Shown here in pieces: positions 26,811 to 35,405 of a stretch of DNA of 64,000 nucleotides. A program made the translations under genes and the position numbers. Positions within the stretch are counted from its first letter, which is position 1. The number at the start of each line of letters is the position of its first letter. A model generated the notes under the pieces. The model was not told where the DNA came from. It worked only from the letters and a program-made list of their open reading frames with translations, and did no database searches. Location of the stretch: assembly GCA_017651265.1 (NCBI GenBank), contig JAGCDO010000029.1, positions 1 through 64,000 of the forward strand. Reading direction: 5' to 3'. This stretch comes from Prevotella sp. (lineage in GTDB: Bacteria; Bacteroidota; Bacteroidia; Bacteroidales; Bacteroidaceae).

Positions 26811-29201
26811 ATGAAAACAATGAATTATTTGAGATTCGCAGCGCTGATGGCTGCAATAGTGATGACAATGACAGCCCAAGCTAAGACACAGGACTGGGGC
26901 GGACGGGTGATTGACGAGAAGGGTGAGCCGATGCCTTTTGTGAATGTGGTGCTGCTGTCGCTGCCCGACTCAGCGTTCGTACAGGGTGCAATGACCGACG
27001 AGCAGGGCATGTTCAAGATTGTGACGAATGTTAGCAATGGTGTGTTCAAGGTGAGCAGTGTGGGCTATCAGACTTTGTATATAAACGCGGGTGAGGGCCT
27101 AACCATCCAAATGAAGGAGGACACGCAGTTGCTTAGCGAGGTGGTGGTGAAGAGCCAGTTGCCCAAGACGCATGCCAAAGGCGACGCCATGCGAACGACG
27201 GTGGCAGGAACGATTCTGGAAAAAGCAGGGACGGTGAGCGATGCCTTGTCGAAGATTCCGTCGCTCGAAGCAGAGCGCGACGGTGGCGTGAAGGTGCTGG
27301 GCCGTGGCGATGCCGAGGTGTATATCAACGGACGCCGTGTACAGGATGTGAAGGAACTCTCTCGTCTGCGCTCCGACCAGATTCTCCATGTCGATGTAGT
27401 GCAGAATCCCGGTGCCCGCTATGCCGCTGCTACAAAAGCCGTAGTCCGTATCACGCTAAAAAAAGCGAAAGGCGAGGGTTTCAGTTTTCAGGATTATGTG
27501 GACGGCATGTACCAGTATGGACACACACTGACGAATAATCTGGATGTGAACTACCGCACAGGCGGTCTTGACATTACTGCCTCGTTCTGGGCTGGCCGCT
27601 ATGGCCATGGCAAGTCGTTGCAGGAAAACACCATCACCTATTTTGCAGGACCAGACATAATTGAGGGCGTCAGTACTCAGGAGTCGAAGAACATCTGGAA
27701 AGGCTGGTCGCCGCAGTTGCAAGTGAACTACATGGTAAATGAAAACCACAGCTTTGGCGCATACTATAAATACGACCGCCATCCGAATGGCAAATACAGT
27801 AGCATGTTCTTTACCGACAACTACGAGAATGGTGTCTTTTCAGAACGCTCTGAGAGTAACATCACTCAGGAGGACGAGTTCAAGAAGCACATCTTCAATG
27901 CCTACTACAATGGCAAATTGGGGCAACTGAGTGTTGACCTGAACATCGACGGCTTGTTCGATGACACGCAGTCACCAGGCAACACGAAGGAGGTGACGAC
28001 AGAGGCTGGTGGTAGTCCTACGAACCGCAGCATAGAGAGCAACACCATTAGCCGCAACAACTTCTGGGCATCGAAGCTCATTTTCGGGTATCCTGTCTGG
28101 AAAGGCAACCTGTCCATCGGAGGCGAGTACAGCTACAACCACCGTACAGATGCCTACGACTTCTATGCCACCGATGCCGTACCTGTGAAGACTACGGACA
28201 CGGAAATCAATGAGAAATCCAGCGCAGTCTTTGCTGAGTATGGTCGCTCTTTCGGCAAGGTGTTCGCACAGGTTGGCTTGCGCTATGAACACCTGACGAA
28301 CGACTATTTCAACTTCGGAAAGAAAGAGGAGGAGGTGTGCCGCGACTATGGTGACTGGTTCCCATCAGCCGTCATCTCAGCTCCTATAGGCAAGGTGCAA
28401 CTCTCACTGTCCTATCGACATGACATCGAACGTCCGAACTATTCCAACCTCACCAGTTCCACGGTCTACATTAATAGATATACCTACCAGAGTGGCAACC
28501 CCTATCTGAAACCGACCTACACAAACAGTCTTGTGATGAATGCTGCCTACAAGTGGATGAATCTCACACTGAATTATGGTCGTGTGAAGGACGCTGAAAC
28601 GATGTCTACAGAGCCTTACCCTGGCTCCACCGATCCACTCGTCAGCCTCGTGCGTCCCATCAACAGTCAGAAGGATTACGACCGCCTTACTGTTATCGCT
28701 TCCGCACAGCCAACTTTCATCTTTCGACTTTCAACTTTCAACTGTTCGTGGCATCCCACATGGTCTGTCGTGGCCATGTTCCAGAACTATGTTTCTCCTA
28801 CCGCCGCTGGTGAAATGATCAAGCTAAACCAGCCTTGGTTTAACAACTCTTGGAGAAATACCATCGAACTGCCTCATGACTTACGTTTGAATGCAGACAT
28901 GGAGTGGGCTACGAAGGGTGAGTACAACAACTTCCACATGACCAAGCCACGCTTCGTTGGCAACCTCGGAGTGCAGAAGGATATCAACCTGCATCGCCTT
29001 GGCACACTGACTGCCGATTTGCGATGCTACGATGTCTTTAACACCAATAAAACCGATGCTATCGTCTACGGCTATCGAGACCTTATCGTACACAACCCCG
29101 CCCGCCGCACCTTCGTACTCGATGTGACGTGGAAGTTCAACGAGGCACGCTCAAAGTATCGTGGCTCCGGAGCTGGCGACAAGCAGAAGGCCCGTATGTA
29201 A
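26811..29201 (+). CDS. Outer-membrane beta-barrel family (TonB-dependent-receptor-like) protein
   Basis: A 796-aa protein: signal peptide (1-24), carboxypeptidase-regulatory-like domain (about 27-110, DWGGRVIDEKGEPMPFVNVVLL), a plug-like region (KVLGRGDAEVYINGRRVQD) and a large barrel of the OMP_b-brl_3 type. No SusD partner is present. Residues around FIFRLSTFNCSWHP are encoded by a 7-bp tandem array (28712-28746). It is a paralogue of the product of 35406-37775, with the same C-terminal KYRGSGAG / KYKGTGAG tail. Substrate unknown. Confidence 0.83.
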   Translation: MKTMNYLRFAALMAAIVMTMTAQAKTQDWGGRVIDEKGEPMPFVNVVLLSLPDSAFVQGAMTDEQGMFKIVTNVSNGVFKVSSVGYQTLYINAGEGLTIQMKEDTQLLSEVVVKSQLPKTHAKGDAMRTTVAGTILEKAGTVSDALSKIPSLEAERDGGVKVLGRGDAEVYINGRRVQDVKELSRLRSDQILHVDVVQNPGARYAAATKAVVRITLKKAKGEGFSFQDYVDGMYQYGHTLTNNLDVNYRTGGLDITASFWAGRYGHGKSLQENTITYFAGPDIIEGVSTQESKNIWKGWSPQLQVNYMVNENHSFGAYYKYDRHPNGKYSSMFFTDNYENGVFSERSESNITQEDEFKKHIFNAYYNGKLGQLSVDLNIDGLFDDTQSPGNTKEVTTEAGGSPTNRSIESNTISRNNFWASKLIFGYPVWKGNLSIGGEYSYNHRTDAYDFYATDAVPVKTTDTEINEKSSAVFAEYGRSFGKVFAQVGLRYEHLTNDYFNFGKKEEEVCRDYGDWFPSAVISAPIGKVQLSLSYRHDIERPNYSNLTSSTVYINRYTYQSGNPYLKPTYTNSLVMNAAYKWMNLTLNYGRVKDAETMSTEPYPGSTDPLVSLVRPINSQKDYDRLTVIASAQPTFIFRLSTFNCSWHPTWSVVAMFQNYVSPTAAGEMIKLNQPWFNNSWRNTIELPHDLRLNADMEWATKGEYNNFHMTKPRFVGNLGVQKDINLHRLGTLTADLRCYDVFNTNKTDAIVYGYRDLIVHNPARRTFVLDVTWKFNEARSKYRGSGAGDKQKARM
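28712..28746. repeat. Heptamer array inside the receptor gene (AACTTTC units)
   Basis: Five 7-bp units (aactttc, atctttc, gactttc, aactttc, aactgtt) in frame in the barrel domain, encoding FIFRLSTFNC; probably an external loop or turn. Confidence 0.8.
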
Positions 29202-29202
29202 A

Positions 29203-29234
29203 TTTGGTTTATTCCGCAACTATTTGTATCTTTG
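29203..29234 (+). promoter_or_regulatory. Promoter of the 29261 operon
   Basis: TTTG (29203-29206), 20-bp spacer, TATCTTTG (29227-29234), 26 bp before the GNAT ATG. It fixes that start, although the frame is open further upstream. Confidence 0.75.
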
Positions 29235-29260
29235 CAACGTCCAATAAAAAAGAAGCAACA

Positions 29261-29890
29261 ATGAATATCAGATTGGAAAAACCGCAAGACTGGCGTGAGG
29301 TAGAGAACCTGACACGTGAATCGTTCTGGAATGTTTATCGCCCAGGGTGCACTGAGCACTATGTACTTAATCAGTATAGAAATAATCCCGATTTCATTCC
29401 GGAGCTTGACTTAGTGATGGAGGAGGATGGGCGTATCATCGGCCATGTGATGTTTTCGAAGGCAGAAATCGTTCTTGATGATGGTAGCGTCTTTCCTTCA
29501 TGGACTTTCGGCCCCATCAGCATCCATCCCGACTATAAACGCAAAGGTTATGGACTCAAATTGCTACAATATGCGCTAAAGAAGGCTAAGGAGATGGGAA
29601 TCGGTCTGCTACAGATGGAGGGTAACATCGAATTCTACAAGCATGCAGGCTTCGACTTGGCCTGCAAACTGAAGATCCACTATCATGCAGAGCCAAGAGA
29701 GTCTGATGTGCCTTATTTCCTTGCCCAGGAACTGATACCTGGCTATTGGGGCCATCGCGAGGGAACCTATTGTCCTCCCAAGGGCTATTTCGTGGCAGAT
29801 GCGAATCCGGAGGCCTTCGAGGCTTACGAGGCAACCTTCCCGCAGAAGGAAAAACTCCGTCTGCCAGGACAATTAGGATATGAAGAATAA
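29261..29890 (+). CDS. GNAT family N-acetyltransferase
   Basis: A 209-aa GNAT enzyme with the acetyl-CoA loop HPDYKRKGYGLKLL (about residues 90-103) and a C-terminal extension (FLAQELIPGYWGHREGTYCPPKGYFV) seen in a Bacteroidota subgroup predicted to act on small molecules. First gene of a tightly packed run of six downstream genes. Confidence 0.83.
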   Translation: MNIRLEKPQDWREVENLTRESFWNVYRPGCTEHYVLNQYRNNPDFIPELDLVMEEDGRIIGHVMFSKAEIVLDDGSVFPSWTFGPISIHPDYKRKGYGLKLLQYALKKAKEMGIGLLQMEGNIEFYKHAGFDLACKLKIHYHAEPRESDVPYFLAQELIPGYWGHREGTYCPPKGYFVADANPEAFEAYEATFPQKEKLRLPGQLGYEE

Positions 29891-29902
29891 AAAGGTTCAT
29901 AA

Positions 29903-31678
29903 ATGAAACACTTGTTTTTAATCTTGGCGTTTCTGATTGCTGGAGCCATTCCCCATCAGGCGCAAACACCAATAAACGACAGCAATAAGCTATCGAAAGA
30001 ACAGGTGTTGGCACATGTGGACGAACTTAAGGAACTGATAGATGAGAAAATCTGGCCGACATACAATGATCCTGCCTATAGCATGGAAATGAACTATTAC
30101 GAGGACGGTCCTTTCCGCATGCATTTGAATCAGGCAGAAGACGATACGCTGGCTCGGATGGAGTGCAGTTCGCCTGAGATAACCATACAGGCTGTTCCAA
30201 GTGTAAAGACATACGAGGAATGGTATGCCATGCTGATGCATGAGTGCTTCCATGGATTCCAGTACAAGCACACGGATTTCTGGAACAAGATGTTGGCATC
30301 CACTCCAGAAAACTTTATTTCAAGCGACTCTCTAAAGACCCTCAGACGGAATTATGAGTGGTATCGCGACATGCTTTCGAAAGAGAACGCTCTCCTCAAG
30401 AAAGCATACGAGGCATCCGGCATCCATGAAGTCCGCCATATTCTCTCAGATTTCTTTTCCATTCGCGATGAGCGACTCAAAACCGTCAAAGACAGATTAG
30501 GGCTTGATATCATAGAATTCTACCCCATCATTGAGACAGTGGAAGGTTCCGCACGATACATCGAATACTGTTTGGCGCGTGAGCAAGGTATAACAGACAC
30601 AGACTGGATGACCAATCTCGACAGTAATTCCTGTTATTATGCCTCTGGTCTTTACCTGATGCTCATCATGGATAAGTTTGGTATTCCGTATAAGGATGAA
30701 CTGTTTCAGAAATGCTACACGTTGACGGAACTGATTCAAGAAAAGATCCGATTCTCAACGGAGGATATCCAGATACTGATAGAGATTCGCCCGGAGGTAA
30801 ACTATGTGACGCATCTCTACACACTTGCAGAACTGGGATTCTCTGACCCGGCCTATGCTGCGAAATATGGTAATTCGCTTCCAAAGGCAGCGATTGACAC
30901 ATTACAGAAATACAAAGAGTATCTGACCTTCGGACAAGGTGAGAATGCTCCTTATTCCTGGTTCTTTTTTAAGGTCGCTCAAGAAACATTTTCTAATGCT
31001 GACGAACTCAAAACCATCATGGATGACTATCGCGAAGAAGCGATAAGGATGGGGGCGCCTGCCAATGAAATGGCCATTCCTACAACTATCGCCAACGTGT
31101 ATGTGGAAAACTATGACAATTATCTCAAAAATGTCTATCCTCAAGTGAAGGCTGAAATGGAGGAGCGCCAGCAACTGCTGAGCCAGAAGATGCAGGGGCA
31201 GTCATTCGTCAGGGACTGGGAACGAGTGACGGGATATACTTGGCATCGGGGCGATTATCACTGGCTGCTGTATCGTGCTGGCCAGAAAGGTCCCTCGTAC
31301 AACAATCTGAACGACAGTACCAACACTGTATGGTACAATCAGAATATCGACTACCAACTGGCGATGTTCAGCCATGAGTTTGGCATCTTCCTGATGCAGG
31401 ACAGCATCGACCCCATCGTGGAGGAATTCAAGGAATACACGCGGAAACTTGATTCTGACCGTGACCTGACCTATGTTCCCTGGAGCGCCTTCGAGAGTCT
31501 GGCTTGTTGGTACAACTGCAAGATTGCTGGCCGTAAGACAGCCGATTACCATGCTTTCGGCGAGGCCGATGTGCAGACGTTCTGCCGGATATTCGACCGT
31601 TTGTCAAACTTCGGCATCAGCGATCCTGCAGAACTCTATCGCAAGGGTATTATGGAATATCTGAAAGGTGATGGATGA
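29903..31678 (+). CDS. Exported HExxH zinc-peptidase-like protein of two domains
   Basis: A 591-aa secreted protein (signal 1-20). The N-terminal half has HECFH (113-117) and, about 90 residues later, VEGSARYIEY, whose Glu could be the third zinc ligand, so a gluzincin-like metallopeptidase is likely. The C-terminal half (from about residue 415, SFVRDWERVTGYTWHRGDYHWLLYR) is a separate domain I do not recognise. The stop codon lies inside a short tandem repeat (31664-31691). No known family can be named with confidence. Confidence 0.65.
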   Translation: MKHLFLILAFLIAGAIPHQAQTPINDSNKLSKEQVLAHVDELKELIDEKIWPTYNDPAYSMEMNYYEDGPFRMHLNQAEDDTLARMECSSPEITIQAVPSVKTYEEWYAMLMHECFHGFQYKHTDFWNKMLASTPENFISSDSLKTLRRNYEWYRDMLSKENALLKKAYEASGIHEVRHILSDFFSIRDERLKTVKDRLGLDIIEFYPIIETVEGSARYIEYCLAREQGITDTDWMTNLDSNSCYYASGLYLMLIMDKFGIPYKDELFQKCYTLTELIQEKIRFSTEDIQILIEIRPEVNYVTHLYTLAELGFSDPAYAAKYGNSLPKAAIDTLQKYKEYLTFGQGENAPYSWFFFKVAQETFSNADELKTIMDDYREEAIRMGAPANEMAIPTTIANVYVENYDNYLKNVYPQVKAEMEERQQLLSQKMQGQSFVRDWERVTGYTWHRGDYHWLLYRAGQKGPSYNNLNDSTNTVWYNQNIDYQLAMFSHEFGIFLMQDSIDPIVEEFKEYTRKLDSDRDLTYVPWSAFESLACWYNCKIAGRKTADYHAFGEADVQTFCRIFDRLSNFGISDPAELYRKGIMEYLKGDG

Positions 31679-31691
31679 AAGGTGATGGATG
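31664..31691. repeat. Two 14-bp units (pairs of 7-mers) across a stop codon
   Basis: aaaggtgatggatg repeated twice exactly, each unit being two 7-mers. The first copy contains the end of the peptidase-like gene and the second fills the junction to the acyltransferase gene. Confidence 0.75.
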
Positions 31692-31697
31692 AAATAA

Positions 31698-32723
31698 ATG
31701 AATAAGAAACGACTTTTTTATCTGGACAATCTGAAGGTATGTCTGACGGCGCTGGTGATATTCCACCATGCTGGACAGGCATACGGTGATGGTGGAGGCT
31801 GGGCCTATACCCCCAGTAATCCTGCTGAGGTGATGCCTTGGATTTGGCATTTCTTCTCAGTAAATGCCGCCTTCTTCATGGGCTTGTTCTTCCTGATATC
31901 GGGCTATTTTGTTCCCACAAGTTACGATAAGCAAGGAGCCTCGGTATTTGTCCAAAAGAAACTGATACGCTTGGGCATTCCCCTGTTAGTGATGGGCGGA
32001 TTGCTGGGTGTGCTGTCAGGTAAATTAGAGATTGGCCACATGTGGTATATTGAAAGTCTGCTTGTGTTCTGTCTTCTCTATGCCTTGATACGACAGTTTT
32101 GTAAGCCCATCAATGGCGAGTGCTCATCGAGACCTACCATCATTGGCTTGCTGATATTCGGTGGCATCATGGGTATTGGCAGTTATCTGATACGTTTGGT
32201 CAGTCCGCAGGATCATTGGATATGGCCTTTCGGCATCATCCCTTTGCCGATGGAGCCTGCCCATTATCTGCAATACGTCATGATGTTTGTCATTGGTGTT
32301 CTTGCGCGTCGTTTCAATTGGCTTGTCAAGATGAGCAACACCACGGGAGTCTTGTCGTTAGCGATAGGATGCCTGTTGGCATTAGGCATCTATTTGCGCG
32401 ATGGCGGTGAGTGGAACGCCTTTGTTGCTCAGTGGTTCGGCATCTACGAGTCGTTACTCTGTGTGTTCATTTGTTTCGGTTTGCTGTGGCTGTTCCGTGA
32501 ATGTGGAAATTGGAACAACAAGTTCTGGAAGTGGTGTGCATCTCAAGCTTACGGAGCCTACATCTTTCATCTACTGTTGATGCTCATTCTGCAGCATGCG
32601 GTTGATGGCATCTGGATGGGTGCATTCGGCAAGTTCATGTTCATCGGAGTTGTCATCACCATCGCATCGTTCGGGTTTACCTGGCTGCTGCGGCTGATTC
32701 CTGGTGTAAAGAAGGTATTATAA
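31698..32723 (+). CDS. Acyltransferase-3 family membrane protein
   Basis: A 341-aa protein with about ten membrane helices. The N-terminal LDNLKVCLTALVIFHHAGQAYG carries the conserved His of acyltransferase-3 enzymes, which transfer acyl groups to glycans, antibiotics or lipids outside the membrane. Target unknown. Gap of 7 bp to the CatA-like gene. Confidence 0.83.
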   Translation: MNKKRLFYLDNLKVCLTALVIFHHAGQAYGDGGGWAYTPSNPAEVMPWIWHFFSVNAAFFMGLFFLISGYFVPTSYDKQGASVFVQKKLIRLGIPLLVMGGLLGVLSGKLEIGHMWYIESLLVFCLLYALIRQFCKPINGECSSRPTIIGLLIFGGIMGIGSYLIRLVSPQDHWIWPFGIIPLPMEPAHYLQYVMMFVIGVLARRFNWLVKMSNTTGVLSLAIGCLLALGIYLRDGGEWNAFVAQWFGIYESLLCVFICFGLLWLFRECGNWNNKFWKWCASQAYGAYIFHLLLMLILQHAVDGIWMGAFGKFMFIGVVITIASFGFTWLLRLIPGVKKVL

Positions 32724-32730
32724 TTAAAAG

Positions 32731-33219
32731 ATGAAAAAGGAAATCAATCCCAAAGAAACGAATCGGGCCATCGCCTTCGAGCTGTGGATGAAGTCGCCCA
32801 TGCCGATGGTGACATTAACAAAGACCTTCGACGTGACGCGGCTCTGCAAGGTGAGTCGGCGGCGTGGTATGAAATTCAACATGCTGCTCTGCTGGTGCAT
32901 CGGCAAGGCTGCATCAGGGATAGAGGAGTTTTACATGTTGCCGCATAACGGGAAACTATACAAATATGACCGTATGGCCATCAACATGATAGTGGAAAAC
33001 GTAAAGGGCGGGCTCAGTTTCTGTGATGTTGCCGTCAGCGACGATCTGGAACAGTTTAATGCCAATTACATGCATCTGACAGAGACCATCAGCCAGACCT
33101 GTCAGGACATATTAGACGATGAGGCTGTGATAGTCGGTACGTCGGCAGTGACAGGCACGGAACTAGACAGCATCGTCAACCAGTACAGCGAAGTGTCTGG
33201 AAATCACCGAGAAAGATAA
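32731..33219 (+). pseudogene. CatA-like O-acetyltransferase, truncated at the C-terminus
   Basis: A 162-aa protein resembling the first three quarters of chloramphenicol acetyltransferase-like enzymes (usual length about 210 aa): KKEINPKETNRAIAFELW, the KFNMLLCWCIGKA helix and the VGTSAVTGTELDSIV strand are present. The final segment with the catalytic HHxxxDG is missing, and only 42 bp separate the stop from the next gene, so it has been lost rather than shifted out of frame. It is probably inactive as an acetyltransferase. Confidence 0.7.
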
Positions 33220-33261
33220 ACAGAAGTGTCGTAAAGCAATAGAAAGACTTAATTATTTGAT

Positions 33262-33783
33262 ATGGCGATAACAAGCGAGATACTAAGTCAAACGTTTAGC
33301 GAGGGTGGCGCGCAAGACATATATCGGGAAGTCAGGGCTACAGGCGATTTCCTCGGCTTTGCACGACGATATGTGTTCGATTCGGACTATCGCGTGGCGA
33401 GGAGTGCCTTGTGGGGACTGACTAAAGCCAAGGACAATGAGTTGCCAGAATTGCAGGTGATACGCAATGAACTGATTGACCAGGCCATGCAGACGGAGAA
33501 CTCGTCCGTGAGGAGGCTGACGCTGAACATCATCGAACGATTGAAGATGGACGAGGATGATTTGCGGACTGATTTCCTAGACTTCTGCTACGAGCACATG
33601 GTCAGCATTGAGGAGTTCCCTGGAATCCAAACGCTCTGCATGAAGCTCGCTTATCGTATGTGCGGTTTTTATCCAGAACTGATGGATGAGTTGAAACGCA
33701 CCCTTGAAGCGATGGAGATAGATTATTACAAACCCGCTGTAAAGTGTCTTCGCAAAAGGATTCTTAGTGGGAAATTCAAATAA
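33262..33783 (+). CDS. Helical (HEAT/ARM-like) protein of unknown function
   Basis: A 173-aa all-helical protein. The pattern ARSALWGLTKAKDNE and SSVRRLTLNIIERLK suggests HEAT- or ARM-like paired helices as in adaptor or DNA-glycosylase-like proteins, but no catalytic motif is visible. It lies in the operon-like run 29261-35054 with a 7-bp gap to the following GNAT gene. Function not assignable. Confidence 0.65.
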   Translation: MAITSEILSQTFSEGGAQDIYREVRATGDFLGFARRYVFDSDYRVARSALWGLTKAKDNELPELQVIRNELIDQAMQTENSSVRRLTLNIIERLKMDEDDLRTDFLDFCYEHMVSIEEFPGIQTLCMKLAYRMCGFYPELMDELKRTLEAMEIDYYKPAVKCLRKRILSGKFK

Positions 33784-33790
33784 AACAAAT

Positions 33791-34315
33791 ATGGAAAATG
33801 ATCGTATTATATTGCGCCCTTGGCGAGATAGCGACGCGGAGACGCTATTCAAATGGGCTTCTGATCCGGACGTCGGCCCTCGCGCTGGATGGGCACCACA
33901 TAAGAGTGTGGAAGAGAGTCTGGAGATTATCCGCACAGTATTTAAAGATGCGTTGCACACATGGGCTATCGAGCTGAAAGAAACTGGTGAGGCAATAGGT
34001 GCTATGGGCTACGGTCCTTCGTGCGAGTGTAACCTGCCGGCCCGCGAGGGTGAACCGCTCATCGGCTATTGGGTGGCAAAGCCCTATTGGAATCATGGTA
34101 TCTGTACAGAAGCATTGCAGCTGATGTTAGACCACATCCGAGAAACTACTGATATCAAATCGCTCATTAGCGGTCACTTTGTGGATAACCCCGCCTCAGG
34201 CCGAGTGATGGAGAAGTGTGGTTTTGTTCCAACAGGTGAAACCTGCATCGATGCGACACAATATCAAGGTGAGAACAGGCCAATCAGAGTATTGAGATTA
34301 GAAATTAACAAATAA
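33791..34315 (+). CDS. RimJ/RimL-type GNAT acetyltransferase
   Basis: A 174-aa GNAT starting ENDRIILRPWRDSDAETLFKWASDP, the usual RimJ-like opening, with YWNHGICTEALQLML as the acetyl-CoA loop and VMEKCGFVPTGE as the final strand. ATG 33791 is chosen over an in-frame upstream codon because it starts at the first beta strand. Substrate may be a protein N-terminus or a small amine. Confidence 0.82.
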   Translation: MENDRIILRPWRDSDAETLFKWASDPDVGPRAGWAPHKSVEESLEIIRTVFKDALHTWAIELKETGEAIGAMGYGPSCECNLPAREGEPLIGYWVAKPYWNHGICTEALQLMLDHIRETTDIKSLISGHFVDNPASGRVMEKCGFVPTGETCIDATQYQGENRPIRVLRLEINK

Positions 34316-34322
34316 AGATAAA

Positions 34323-35054
34323 ATGGAACAAAGATTCTGTCAGAGCTGCGGCATGCCGCTCACAAATGATGTTCTCGGCACCGATGCCGACGGAAGCAAG
34401 AACGAAGATTACTGCATGTACTGCTACAAGGATGGCAAGTTTTTGCAGGACTATACGATGGACGAGATGATTGAGCATTGCGCCCAATTTGTGAACGCCG
34501 TTAATGAAGGCTTGGAAAAGCCGATTACCAAAGAGGAATATATTGGCATGATGAAATCGTACTTTCCCCAGTTGAAGCGTTGGCGCCAAACGTTGGATGT
34601 TAGTAACGATGAAGTCATGAATGTTAACCCCGCTTTGGCAGGTGTTAAAAAACTCATTGCACAGATGGCCGACAATCAGCCCATCGCTTACATCTCATCA
34701 GTAGACCAAGAAGGTTTTCCTTGGACCAAAGCCATGCTGGCACCTCGAAAGCGCGAGGGTATCAAAACCTTCTACTTTACCACCAACACCTTCTCCCTCC
34801 GCGTAGCCCATTACAAGGCCAACCCCAAGGCCTGCATCTACTTCTGCGATGCCGAAGGTTTCAAGGGTATGATGCTGCGAGGCACGATGGAGGTGCTGAC
34901 GGATGCAGCCTCAAAAGAGATGATCTGGCACGATGGTGACGAGCAGTACTATCCTGGTGGTGTGACCGATCCTAACTACTGCGTCTTGAAGTTCACCGCC
35001 ACCGACGGTCGCTTCTATAGCGATTTTTATCCAAGAAGTTTCGTAATTGAATAA
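34323..35054 (+). CDS. Zinc-ribbon plus pyridoxamine 5'-phosphate oxidase-like flavoprotein
   Basis: A 243-aa two-domain protein. Residues 1-90 form a putative zinc ribbon (CQSCGMPL ... CMYCYKDG). Residues 110-243 match the split-barrel FMN-binding pyridoxamine-phosphate-oxidase-like (general stress protein 26) fold, with PIAYISSVDQEGFPWTKAML and IKTFYFTTNTFS. Likely binds FMN or a related flavin; reaction unknown. Last gene of the 29261 run. Confidence 0.78.
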   Translation: MEQRFCQSCGMPLTNDVLGTDADGSKNEDYCMYCYKDGKFLQDYTMDEMIEHCAQFVNAVNEGLEKPITKEEYIGMMKSYFPQLKRWRQTLDVSNDEVMNVNPALAGVKKLIAQMADNQPIAYISSVDQEGFPWTKAMLAPRKREGIKTFYFTTNTFSLRVAHYKANPKACIYFCDAEGFKGMMLRGTMEVLTDAASKEMIWHDGDEQYYPGGVTDPNYCVLKFTATDGRFYSDFYPRSFVIE

Positions 35055-35107
35055 TAGGGAATGAGGTTAGTATAACAAATAAACGAAATACAACCTCGAA
35101 TTCGATT

Positions 35108-35305
35108 CGGTTAAGCTCGAATTTATTCGGCTTTACACTCGCTTAATCAAACCATTGAGCTTCGCTCGAAGGTTTTCACGCTCGGTTAAGCTCGAATATA
35201 TTCGGCTTTACACTCGCTTAATCAAACCATTGAGCTTCGCTCGAAGGTTTTCACGCTCGGTTAAGCTCGAATATATTCGGCTTTACACTCGCTTACTCAA
35301 ACCAT
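35108..35305. repeat. 75-bp tandem repeat, about 2.6 copies
   Basis: Copies start at 35108, 35183 and 35258 (exact 75-bp period) and are nearly identical. The unit contains GAGCTTCGCTCGAAGG, an imperfect inverted repeat, and several TCG-rich boxes. The array ends directly at the LytTR-like site upstream of the receptor gene at 35406. It stays open in one frame (25 residues per unit) but no start or family supports a gene. Confidence 0.9.
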
Positions 35306-35329
35306 TCGTCACAAAAAGTTGCAATTCAT
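35301..35329 (+). promoter_or_regulatory. Second candidate LytTR-regulator binding site
   Basis: ACCATTCGT followed 20 bp later by GCAATTCAT. This matches the site at 26120-26148 in spacing and in flanking bases (TCGTCAC, then TCCCAGA 23 bp on in both). It lies upstream of a weak TATGCTTG -7 element at 35359-35366 for the receptor gene. Confidence 0.5.
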
Positions 35330-35405
35330 CCCAGAAATGGGGTGGATTGCATCTTTTTTATGCTTGTGTGGCATCAAACTGGCAAAACATTTAATAATTA
35401 GTAAA

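Noticed and set aside
35155-35394. An open frame of repeated SFARRFSRSVKLEYIRLYTR-like units
   Set aside because: It is produced by the 75-bp repeat being a multiple of three; no start signal and it runs into the receptor leader.
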